Below, one piece after another: positions 1-9,300 of a stretch of DNA of 9,834 nt. Every line of letters starts with the position of its first letter. Within the stretch, counting starts at the first letter, position 1. Made by a program: the position numbers and the translations under genes. Source of the DNA: Lentisphaerota bacterium. GTDB lineage: Bacteria; Verrucomicrobiota; Lentisphaeria; Victivallales; GWF2-50-93. The DNA lies in the NCBI GenBank assembly GCA_025360875.1, contig JANYBI010000153.1:1-9834 (forward strand). The letters run 5' to 3'. A model generated the notes under the pieces. The model had not been told where the DNA came from, searched no databases, and saw only the letters and a program-made list of their open reading frames with translations.

Positions 1-53
1 CCGTTATTCTATTTCAAGAACGCGCAAACATGCGCTACTACCAGCAAATTTAA
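1..53 (+). CDS. Possible C-terminal end of an upstream gene (partial)
   Basis: A reading frame enters at the left edge and ends at TAA 51-53, encoding a tail ending LFQERANMRYYQQI. It is the most protein-like of the three forward frames here. The other two also stay open for a while (to stops at 73-75 and 101-103), so the choice of frame is uncertain. It lies 85 bases before the glycosyltransferase start, in the same orientation, and would fit the previous gene of a polysaccharide cluster. No domain can be recognised in 16 codons, so no function is given. Confidence 0.3.
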   Translation, partial: VILFQERANMRYYQQI

Positions 54-55
54 GA

Positions 56-102
56 CAAACTTCCGCCTTCGCTAAGATGCTACGGCGGACACGGAAAGTT
101 TG
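56..102. repeat. Imperfect inverted repeat / hairpin
   Basis: Two nested complementary pairs are visible. TCCGCC (62-67) pairs with GGCGGA (84-89), and inside it GC (71-72) can pair with GC (79-80). An alternative outer stem is CAAACTTCCG (56-65) with CGGAAAGTTTG (92-102), leaving one bulged A. The two stems share bases 62-65, so they compete. There is no T-run after it, so it is not a clear intrinsic terminator. The CCGCCTTCGC...CGGCGG pattern resembles dispersed intergenic palindromes I recall from PVC and related environmental genomes, but that is memory, not a search. Confidence 0.5.
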
Positions 103-127
103 AACTCCAGCCTATGCAGTCAAAGTT

Positions 128-132
128 AGGAG
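128..132 (+). promoter_or_regulatory. Ribosome binding site that supports the TTG start
   Basis: AGGAG lies 6 bases before the TTG at 139-141, an ideal Shine-Dalgarno spacing. No ATG or GTG in this frame is better placed, and the protein that starts here opens with the expected first beta-strand of a GT4 fold. Confidence 0.75.
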
Positions 133-138
133 TTTTTC

Positions 139-1293
139 TTGAGCAATTCCAGACCAATAAAAATATTGTTTGTCCACCATGCCTCCAATATCGGCGGTGC
201 GGAACTTTCCCTTGTCGATCTGGTGACAAACCTTTCCGATGGCTTTGTCCCTATCTGTGCAGTTCCTGAAGGCCCTTTGCTAAATACTCTTCTTTCTCGT
301 AAAATCACTACGACAGTTGTGCCAATGAGGCCAATGATCAAGTCTCTTAATCCGATATATTGGCTGGCGACAGGCTTCAACTGCCTGAGAGTGACGTTCA
401 TCCTGCTCGGAATATGCCGGAAAGAAAAAATCGATATTATCCATGCCAACAGTTTTACTGCCAGCATTTATGCCGTTCCGGTATCTTTACTGTTGCGGAT
501 TCCCATGTTATGGCATGAACGTGATCTGGCAAGACATCCTCTTCTTATACCAATTGTTGCGAAGTTCGCAAAACGCATAATAGCTATTTCTGCAGCGGTA
601 GCTGAAAACCTGAAAGCGCAGATAGGAGCGAGCAAAAAGATCCAGATTATATACAATGGTATTGACGTTGAACGTTTCAGTCATCAGGGAAACGCTGGAG
701 CCGCTGCATTTCCAGGTCTTCCTTCTGGAAAGCAGATTGTGCTGATGGTCGCGCAGTTTGTACCTTGGAAGGAGCACAGGGATTTTATAACCATGGCTTC
801 CATTTTAAGAGAACAGATGCCTGATCTTGTCTTTGTCCTCTCAGGAGATACGGGACATCCTGATCAGCAGAGTTATATCCGGGAACTGGAAGATTTAATT
901 GCTGAAAAAAGGCTACAGGATCATTTTGTTTGGACAGGATTTGCAGAGGATATTCCCCGTCTGCTGCAAAGTGTTGATTGTGTCGTCCTGCCGGCCGCCC
1001 GTGAACCTTTTGGGAGAATTGTCGTAGAGGCGATGGCTGCTGGCAAGCCTGTCGTATCTGTAAACAGTGGCGCAATACCGGAGATAATTGAAGACGGCAT
1101 ATCAGGTTTTGTGGTCGGACCCGGAGATTGCAAATCGATGGCGGAACGTGTCTGCAGTCTCCTGCGGGACAAGGAACTTTCCGGAAGCATCGGTGAAAAA
1201 GGGAAATTGCGAGTTTCGCAGAAATTCACAATCCAGCGGACAGTCGGCGAGTTTGAACAGCTGGTCAAAGATTCAATAAGACGGGAGAGTTGA
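139..1293 (+). CDS. GT4-family glycosyltransferase
   Basis: This 384-residue cytoplasmic or membrane-associated enzyme has the GT-B fold of retaining GT4 glycosyltransferases, which move a sugar from a nucleotide-sugar to a lipid-linked or growing glycan. The N-terminal half (about 1-185) opens with the strand IKILFVHH and the acceptor-side GGAE motif (19-22), followed by HANS (102-105) and HERD (126-129). The C-terminal donor-binding half (about 195-375) starts with VAQFVPWKEH (204-213) and holds the family's E-x7-E signature: E289 and E297 in EPFGRIVVE, followed by AMAAGKPVVS. Length is normal for the family and no motif is broken. There is no signal peptide. The TTG start is chosen from the AGGAG 6 bases upstream. 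Two bases separate its stop from the lyase ATG, so the two are probably one operon. Donor and acceptor sugars cannot be deduced; a role in capsule, exopolysaccharide or O-antigen synthesis is inferred. Confidence 0.9.
   Translation: MSNSRPIKILFVHHASNIGGAELSLVDLVTNLSDGFVPICAVPEGPLLNTLLSRKITTTVVPMRPMIKSLNPIYWLATGFNCLRVTFILLGICRKEKIDIIHANSFTASIYAVPVSLLLRIPMLWHERDLARHPLLIPIVAKFAKRIIAISAAVAENLKAQIGASKKIQIIYNGIDVERFSHQGNAGAAAFPGLPSGKQIVLMVAQFVPWKEHRDFITMASILREQMPDLVFVLSGDTGHPDQQSYIRELEDLIAEKRLQDHFVWTGFAEDIPRLLQSVDCVVLPAAREPFGRIVVEAMAAGKPVVSVNSGAIPEIIEDGISGFVVGPGDCKSMAERVCSLLRDKELSGSIGEKGKLRVSQKFTIQRTVGEFEQLVKDSIRRES
1283..1287 (+). promoter_or_regulatory. Ribosome binding site of the lyase gene
   Basis: GGGAG sits inside the last codons of the glycosyltransferase gene, 8 bases before ATG 1296-1298. 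It would be only 2 bases from the in-frame TTG at 1290, so it favours the ATG. The placement suggests translational coupling. Confidence 0.65.
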
Positions 1294-1295
1294 AC

Positions 1296-3299
1296 ATGAA
1301 AGAGGCAGAATCTATTGTCACTGACAAGGAGCGCTCGGAGCTTCTCGAAAATTGGACGGGCGGAAACGCAGGAGAGCTTGCGAAGTTTTTGAAAGCCGGG
1401 GACTCTGCCGGTTTTGACAGAAGTTTGCTGCAGCATATGCGTTCGCGGAAAGCCCCGCGTTTCTTTTTCACGGAAAAGGAAATTGCCGGACGTGCCGACT
1501 GGATCCGATCCCGATTGCCGCAGGGAATGAAGGAAGTCATTGAACATGCAGATGCGGTCATGAAACATAAGTTTCCCCATGATGACGGTTATGCTTCACC
1601 ATATAATGTCCAGCTTCCGGAAAGCTTTACGTGGCTGGCGTCGCCGACGTCCGATCCGCAGACATTGTGCTCACTCAACAGGCACCGGTTCTGGATCGAG
1701 CTCGCGATGGCATACCGTTTTACAGGCGAGGAACGTTATATCGGTGAACTTGAAAAGCAGATCGTCAGCTGGTGCAAAGAGCAGGGCAGGCCGCCATTTG
1801 ACCAGATCTCGGAAGGCAAGTATCAGCCCAGACAACCGCGATGGGAACTGCTTGACACAGCCATACGCGGCGATACCTGGATCTGGACTTATTTCCTCGT
1901 CTGCGCCACGGAACCCTGGACTCCTGAGATCAACACCTTGTTCCTCCACCGGCTCATACTGCACGCCATGTTCCTGGAAAAGCTGACACCATCTTCCGGA
2001 GGAGGAAGCAACTGGCTGATAATGCAGGCGCAGGGAATGCTGGACATCGCCTTGCTTTTCCCCGAGTTCAAGAAGAGTTCCGCCTGGGAGAAGCATGCTC
2101 TCCAATGTCTGGGAGGATGTCTGAATATGCAGTTCCGTGCAGATGGCATGCACTGTGAGCAGAGCATGGACTACCATATCGGATGCATATGCTGGTTCCT
2201 GGAACCGTTCTGGCTTGCCAAGCTCAACGGCCGGACGTCGGTTGAGCCGGAAATCAAGAAACTCCATCAGGCGGCGGAGGCGTTCTACCAGCTCCTGCAT
2301 CCGGACGGGACATTCCCCATACTGTCAGATGCTGACTATGTGCGCAGCCAGGGCGCATTGGCTGCCGTTTCATTCGCCCTTGATGAACCGAAATGGGGGA
2401 GGCTTGACGAGATCAGCCAGCGTGATGTGTGGATATTCGGTCCGATGGACAAGTTCCATGGTGCGGACGATGTCCGCCCTGCAGCAGTAGGGCTGAAGGA
2501 TTCGGGATATTATGTCATGAGATCCGGAGACGGGGAAGATGATTGCCAGCTTGTTTTCGACTGTGGTCCGAAAGGCAGCTGGCATGGACATTCCGACCTG
2601 CTGAGCTTCGAACTTTATGGTTTCAAAAGAGCGCTGCTCTGCGATCCGGGACGCTGGATGTATGACGGAAGCAAGGAGCGCGACTGGGTTGTCGGCACTC
2701 CGGCGCACAATACCATCAGTCTCGATGGCGTGAATCATGCTGACCTTGAAAGGACTGATGATTCCAGATTCAAGGTGGACACATGGGAAGTGCAGGACGA
2801 TCATATTCTTGTCAGCGCACATCACAGCGGTTATGCCGGACTTTCCGGAAGCCCGACAGTGGGCAGGACTATCTGGTATGACAGGAAAAACACCTTCGTA
2901 ATTTTGGACTGGGGAACTGGACAGCAGGAGCATGATTATACGGTCAGTTTCACTTTTCCTGGAAAAGATGCCAGCGTAATCAGGGACGGCCGTATCTTCT
3001 CGCAGCGCAGCGACGGCAATGTGCTTGTCCAGAATCTTGAGCTGCCAGGACAGTCTCTACTCCGGAATGAGAGTTTCTGGTCCCCGATATATGCCGAGAA
3101 CGAACCTGCTGTCCGCTACACCGCATCGCAGAAAGGGAAACAGGTCCTTTTCGGACACATTGTCATGACATATGGAGGAAAGGAATCTCCGGCAATTTCC
3201 GCATGCTGGGATTCCCCTCCGATATTTGGAAAGGCAGTGAAGATCAAGCTGCTTGTCGGCGGGAAAAAGCATCTGATCGAATTCCGACCTGTGCAGTGA
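1296..3299 (+). CDS. Heparinase II/III-family polysaccharide lyase
   Basis: The 667-residue protein has the two parts of this superfamily. An N-terminal alpha/alpha toroid (about 95-390) includes SLNRHRFWIELAMAYRFTG, RWELLDTAIRGDTW, GGSNWLIMQAQG and DGTFPILSDAD. A C-terminal beta-sandwich (about 400-665) includes GYYVMRSG, the metal-site-like WHGHSDLLSFEL, CDPGRWMYDG and PAHNTISLDG. Counting from ATG 1296, candidate catalytic residues are N239 (in SNW), Y293 (in SMDYHIG), H430/H432 and H471. This resembles the Asn-Tyr-His set I recall for PL12 heparinase III, where Asn neutralises the uronate and Tyr acts as base and acid. Family members cleave uronic-acid glycans by beta-elimination; the substrate here is unknown and need not be heparin. 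Unlike secreted lyases it has no signal peptide. It follows a glycosyltransferase by 2 bases, so a role in making or trimming a surface polysaccharide is more likely than foraging. An in-frame TTG at 1290 is a less likely start. Confidence 0.88.
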   Translation: MKEAESIVTDKERSELLENWTGGNAGELAKFLKAGDSAGFDRSLLQHMRSRKAPRFFFTEKEIAGRADWIRSRLPQGMKEVIEHADAVMKHKFPHDDGYASPYNVQLPESFTWLASPTSDPQTLCSLNRHRFWIELAMAYRFTGEERYIGELEKQIVSWCKEQGRPPFDQISEGKYQPRQPRWELLDTAIRGDTWIWTYFLVCATEPWTPEINTLFLHRLILHAMFLEKLTPSSGGGSNWLIMQAQGMLDIALLFPEFKKSSAWEKHALQCLGGCLNMQFRADGMHCEQSMDYHIGCICWFLEPFWLAKLNGRTSVEPEIKKLHQAAEAFYQLLHPDGTFPILSDADYVRSQGALAAVSFALDEPKWGRLDEISQRDVWIFGPMDKFHGADDVRPAAVGLKDSGYYVMRSGDGEDDCQLVFDCGPKGSWHGHSDLLSFELYGFKRALLCDPGRWMYDGSKERDWVVGTPAHNTISLDGVNHADLERTDDSRFKVDTWEVQDDHILVSAHHSGYAGLSGSPTVGRTIWYDRKNTFVILDWGTGQQEHDYTVSFTFPGKDASVIRDGRIFSQRSDGNVLVQNLELPGQSLLRNESFWSPIYAENEPAVRYTASQKGKQVLFGHIVMTYGGKESPAISACWDSPPIFGKAVKIKLLVGGKKHLIEFRPVQ

Positions 3300-3302
3300 T
3301 CT

Positions 3303-6300
3303 TTACTTATACGCTTCCACCTCGGTCAGGCCGCATGTGCCGCTATCGGTGTAGGTCTGTGCGCCCAGGATCTGGATTTTCGTACCTTTGGGCAAGGGGA
3401 AAAGATTCCAGAACTGATCGCTTCCGATTTTTGCTGCGACTGTTTTGCCGCTTGCGGAATCCTTTTCGTCGAAGCCGCTGAAGACATTGAGATTGAGACC
3501 AGCTGCAGACTGTTTGTTGGCGAAGTCGTATGTCGCCACCAGCGTGAACTCCGCCGGCTGACCGAAATTGATCGTAACCCAGGCGCCACGGTATGGGGCA
3601 TATCTGCTGTCGCCTAAAGCCCACGCCAGCTTCTTGCCATTGCCGAACCGTTTGCCGTCCACGGCTTCCAGGGGCGAGAGACGCGGTTTAATCCAGCAGC
3701 CTGACACCTGGTCGGGATCAGTGTTGAATATCCAGAGGTTGCATTCCTTCATTGCGCCGGCGGAAGCTTTCTCGTTGCCGTCCAGCATGTCTTCCGCGGC
3801 CTGGCCATCAAGATCATCGCCGCCTTTGCCCTTGTTCTCCTCCTCACCGATGATTCCTGCGCCGGCATCAGTCAGACCTGCACCCGGCTGTTTGACATAG
3901 GCGCGGTTTGCGCCGGGCCATTCAATTTTCCAGATGGAGACTTCTGCGAATTCCGCAGGACCGTCCGTCTTGATCGTGACACTGGCGTTGGGTCCCCTGA
4001 TCGGGATGTCCACTTCGCGGTATTCCGGAGTAGGCAGGTCGAGAGTGAAAGTTTCCTCGCCGTCCTTGCCCTTGGTGATCACCTGCAGCGTCTTGTTTTC
4101 AACGGGACGCCGGTAGACTACATGCACGAAGCAGTCCTTCACGGAGGGAGCAGCTTTCAGATCGATAGGGGTCGTAACCGGGAAGAAAGTGAACTCATAC
4201 AGTTTTGTGCCGTTGCCTGCGGGAGGCTGCCAGGCTGCGACGCGTTCCGCCTTGAGCATCTTTTTCGCAGTGTCGAGAGTTCCCGGGCCATAGTATTCGC
4301 GTGGTTTCAGCAGGGCCTGGAAATTTGCGGACTTCGCAGGAACATGCTTCTCGCGATCGGCAATTTCCGCGACATTGACGCGCCGCAGTTCCTTGCCGTT
4401 GGCGTCCAGGGTGACGAGTTCGCCGGTGGAGATCGCAACCAGCGTCTGATGATTTGCGAGGATCGCAACGTAGGGATTCACGCCATCAGGCTCACGGTTC
4501 CATGCTGACGACCCGTCGGGCTTGAAAGCTTTCATGGAGCCATCGTTGAGACCGACAACGGTCAGCGTGCCGTCAGGGCTCATGGACAGGGAACAGATTC
4601 CGGGCAGGTCTATTTCCTTTGCAGTGACGCCTTTCACCAGCAGAAGTTTGCGTGTGAATGCGAACGCCGCCACCTGTCCATCATTGGAGATGCAGACACC
4701 TATTCCGCCTTTTGGAGTTTTCACTCCTTCGTTGCCTACAGGTTTGCTTCCTGCGTCCTGGCTGAAAAGTATTTTGCCTTCACGGCTGACCAGGAAAGCC
4801 TTGCCCATGAGATCTGTAAATGCGGTTACCGCGCCTTTTTCAGCTATTGCCACGAAACCTGCACCGGACGAATAGGTGGCGGCGACAGGATCTTCGTCTC
4901 TCAGCCTCCATAGTTTCTGTCCGGTGGTGAGATCCAGCAGCACTGATTCCGAACCTGTTGGCCGCGGCTGAGGCACGCCCATGCCGCCCATGCGGGGCCG
5001 GCAGTCCATGGTGAAAAAGACGCAGGTGCTGTCAGGCGAGTAAGTCACCGCCACAGGGAAACGCCCGGTACGCACTTCGTATTCAAGCTGGACAAACGGA
5101 AGATCGTCGTAGCGCTTCCACTCAAGCTCCCCGAATTTGCCGAAGAGCAGTCCGTTCTTGCGTCCGAGTGCGGCGCCTTTGCCGTCGGGAGATATTGGCA
5201 GCGAACCTTCGAAATACCATTCGCAGGGCAGGGTGTCGGTCTTGCCGCGCAACGCTTCGAATTCCCGGACCAGAGTGCCGTCGGGAGCGATACATTTCAC
5301 AGGTACGCTATGGGCGGTGGCGAAATGCCAGGCCTCGTTAGATTCCAGCGGATTGCGCAGATAATGCCAGAGATTGCCCTGGTTGTCGATACGATCGTAT
5401 TCGCGTACGCCACCCTCCGGAGCTGCGGTGGCGGTCACTTTGCCAGCGGGATCGACAAATGCGATCGTGTCCTTTTTGCCGTTGATCATGACGACAGCTT
5501 TGCCGTCCGCAGTCGCCATGAGGCGTTCGATCCTGCGGAGCGGAGTGAAACCAATATAGTCGCAGACCAGCGGCTGCTGGGCGGTCTTGTCGCTCTGCAA
5601 TTCCCATTTGGCGGGCGGCTTGGCGGCTGCGGTAGAAGTCGCGGCGACTGGTGTCGCACGTTTCGAATACGCCGCGATCACGCGGTCCGCGGCCTTGCGC
5701 ATCCCATCCGGATCGTTTGCGAGGATCGCAAGTGCATCCCTGTCGGCGTTGAACGGACTGAGGGCAACCAATATACGGCCCTGTCCGTGTCCCGGCACGT
5801 TCGGAGTATTGACCCAGGCGGAAACGGCGCGGAGGCTTTCGCAGAGCTGGCCGCCGGAAAAGATGATGCAGTCCTTCCCGACCATCCACAGCGGTTCAAT
5901 CTCAGTATATCCGCCGCGTTCCGGAACATGTGCACGGGCTTTCTTGTCGATATAGGGGACCATGTTGCCGCGGTAGCCGATGAGTTTGCCTTCATCGACA
6001 AGTTTCAGCCGCTGCGTGTCAGCAGTGCGCGGATACCAGCGGACCGGTATGGTATCGAATTCCTCCGGCTTCACCTGCCATATTCGCACGGTGGCTCCGG
6101 CGGCAGCCAGTTTCTTTTCCATATCCTGTGCCAGAGACAGAAGTTTTTCCTGGCCGGGTTCGACAATTATCAGAAGCTCGCCAGTGCGTTTGGTGAACAA
6201 CTGCAGCAGACGCTCATCAACTACGTGGACATCTCCATCGTCCACGGTGGCAGCTGCCGTACCGGGCTGAACGGCGGCATCAAGGGTGACGCTAAGTCCC

Positions 6301-9300
6301 GTGAGCAGTTCCTGGGCTTCCAGTTTCCAGGTTCCCGTCCGTTCAAGGCGCGGGACCATGTAATGCTCCAAATCTCCGGCGCCGGCAAAAACTTGCATAC
6401 GCTCAGCTCCTGCGGCATCTGACAGTTTCAGACGTACCGGCACAGGTCCCATCGACTTGCCAGCGTTGTCTGTGACATCGGCGGTGAAGACGATTTCCTC
6501 TCCGGCGCGCGGTGCCGTTGCGATCTTCGCACACACTTTTGCGGGTGGCGCCTTGTAGAGCGCAATCAGTGTCGCCGGTTCGGTGATCAAGTCGACGTTG
6601 AACTGCGTACGTCCGTCCTTGCTCTCGGCTTTCAGATCCTTCTGTTTCACGAGATCGCGTACCTGCCAGCCGGTGTCGGCAACGCTGATCGGCAGATTGT
6701 CAATGGATTCGAAGAAGCTGGAACTTGTTTCCTTCTTGTCGGCAATCACCATCAGATAACGTACTGTCGGCGTGTCCATGGTCAGGACGATTGCCTGTTC
6801 CGGATCGGTGGTGGCGAGTGCTGGAACACCGGTCTTCGCCAATGCTTCCGCCAGCGGTTTCCTCCATTTCTCAAGGAATTCGCGCCACATCTCTGCATGG
6901 ATGGTCTGAGTGAATCCGCTGTATTCCCAGATGTTCTTGATCGGGACGGCGACCTCTATGGCTCCGGGAATTTTTATATCGCAGGTGGCGGCGGTGATGA
7001 CTTTCCCTCCACGTTTCTGGAAGGCGGCTATCGCGTCGCTGAGCTTCGGTTCCAGAGGCTGGCCCTGGCGGCCGATCAGCAGGACCTTGACCGATTCCGG
7101 GATCGAGCCGGCGGCGATGATGGTGTCGTCGCTGATCACGACAGGAGCGCATCCAAGACGCGTCATGTGGTAGTACAGGGCGTGCACATCGTAATAGGAA
7201 CGGCCCTGGAAAGTCTGCTCCGCCTGAGTGGTGAGGATGGCAAAGCGGTTGTCAGGCTTCGCATGCTCGGTCAATGCGCCATAGCTCTGCAGAACGCGCA
7301 TCGCCTTGCCTCGGCGTGCGAGTTCCGCATTACCGTTGCTCGCCTGCATCGGGAATCCGCCGCCGTCCATGCCGCGTGCGAATGCCTGGAACAGGCTCTT
7401 GTTGTTGCTCTCGGTGGTCATGCCCCAGCAGACTGTCAGCCAGACCGGCATGCCGGGCGCTGTACCTTTGATCCAGTCGGTGGTGAATGCGGATGACATG
7501 GGCCAGTCACCGTAGTCGGAGTAGCTTTCGTAGCAAGCTGCGGCCATGTCGCCGAAGAGGTGTTTTGCGGGCTTGCCTTCCGCATCGTGTCCTGCATTTT
7601 CAAAGAGCGTGCATGTCAGGTCGGGCCTGACTTCGCGCACGGCATCATTATAAAGTTTGTTATGCGCTCCGAAACCAAATTTGAAGGTGGCGTCGCGCTG
7701 GGCGACGGCGGCGCGCATGATCGCGAGAGCTGCGTCGCGCTTCTGCGGATAGGTGGAGAGTTTGTCGCGCTTGTACTGTTCCATCTGCTCCTTTGTTGGT
7801 GTGGCAAATCCCGCCTTGGCCACGGTCTCGTTCAGCACGCGGTTGCGGTCACCTACATGTGCGTCCGTCGGCACGCCGCCTTCCGCGTATCCGAACAGTG
7901 CCGGGAACCAGGAGTAGTTCACGCCGCCGAAAGAGGGATAGTCTGCCGTCTGCTGGGCATAGATCTGCATATGTTTTATCATGCGGTCCACGCTGGGCTT
8001 GTAGCTGTGATGGTAGGACAGGGTTTCCAGGTACATTCCGGTGCCCCGGATCGGTGTCAGATCGATGGTTGTGATGCCGTTCACCAGGATGCGTTCCAGA
8101 AGTTGATCGTTGAACTGGCGCTTCAAAGCCAGTTCCTGCGGAAGTTCCGGATGTTCGGCGGCCACCTTGGGATCAATGACGGGCATGAGCGTGTCCATCA
8201 TGCTGTGGTGTCCGGTGCTTGTGACCATCTCAATACCGGCTTCGTGAAGGGTTTTCAGGCCTGCATCATCGTCAGGCCATGGTTCCGTGCAGCCGCTCAT
8301 GGTGTGGACAAAGAACGGACTCCTCTTGTATAAGGAGACTGTCCGGAACGGCAGCGGCTCACAGGTGGCGCCGGATACCGTCAGTGTCAGACGGTATGCG
8401 CCTGTCGGCAGATCCGGCATGTGAACAATGAAAAACCGTGAATCAAAACGCGCATCCTTAACTGCCGGAAGCGCCAGTGTCCCCAGGGAAAATGCATCTC
8501 CGCCTGCAGCCGGTGCCGCTGTGAGCTTAGCTTCTCCGCCGGCAAAACCTTTCGGCATGAAAACATAGAAGACCGGAGATTCCGACTGCGCGAAGACGCT
8601 GCGTCTGCGGTTCGCCGCGAGGAAAAGTTTTCCAGGCGCCGGTGCAACTTTCGAGTCTGCCGCCGTGCCTTCGCTGGCGGAAGCCTTGACTGTCAGTCGG
8701 AAACCTTCCTTGGTCTGGGTCACATCTGCGGGAAGGTTGCCTACGGCCACAATCGAACCGTCCGGTTTGAGCTGGAAAGAGCCAAGGCTGGAATCATAAT
8801 TCACTCCCACCGGCAACCAGAGCACGAGCGGGCAGAATTTACCTTCCTTGCGCAGCAGGCTCTGGTTATTGAAATTGACAGTCATCTGTGTCGGGATAGG
8901 CCGGCCGCTGGCGTCAACGGCCTCAAGTTTTACCGGTGCGCACAGGATACGGACTTCAGATCCTTCTATCTTGATGGCGGGATGCTGTGACCTTGCTGTT
9001 CCGTCACGCATTGTCAAAGGGATATCGCCGGGTGTCAGTTTGCCGCTGCCTTCCGCCATAGGGGCTTTGTTCTGTGTGGGATATTCCATTTCAACTTCCA
9101 CGCCCTCGGTCTTATCTTTGAATGCCGGGGCGATGACATCGGCGCCGCCAAGACGGAAACGCGGAGGAAATGTTTCCGCCGAGATAAGTCCCGGCACTGT
9201 CCGCCAATACAGCTGGTCGTCAATGCTTTTAGCTGGATCCGAAGCTTTCACGAGGCGGAATGTAACTGTCTGGCCAGTTTCGCCGAGAGCTCCGCCACCC

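Noticed and set aside
56..102. Rho-independent terminator or attC site
   Set aside because: There is no T-run after the stem, and neither the attC consensus ends nor an integron integrase are present.
1290..1292. TTG as the start codon of the lyase gene
   Set aside because: The GGGAG would be only 2 bases away, whereas ATG 1296 has an 8-base spacing. The difference is two residues.
921..1580. Minus-strand open frame across the glycosyltransferase-lyase junction
   Set aside because: It overlaps two well-supported genes in antisense and encodes no recognisable motif.
1671..2300. Minus-strand open frame of 209 codons inside the lyase gene
   Set aside because: It is a shadow of the lyase toroid, whose plus-strand frame carries the family motifs.
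3306..3400. Cell-surface anchor (LPxTG or PEP-CTERM) at the giant protein's C-terminus
   Set aside because: The protein ends in a discoidin-like strand, GLTEVEAYK, with no hydrophobic segment or basic tail.
5310..6422. Plus-strand open frame of 370 codons
   Set aside because: It is antisense to the giant gene, its protein is rich in Arg, Gly and His with no domain pattern, and the minus-strand frame here has clear fold motifs. It is a by-product of G+C-rich codons.
7560..8333. Plus-strand open frame of 257 codons, and a similar one at 6897-7496
   Set aside because: Both lie wholly antisense to the TIM-barrel region, lack a convincing ribosome binding site and have low-complexity composition.
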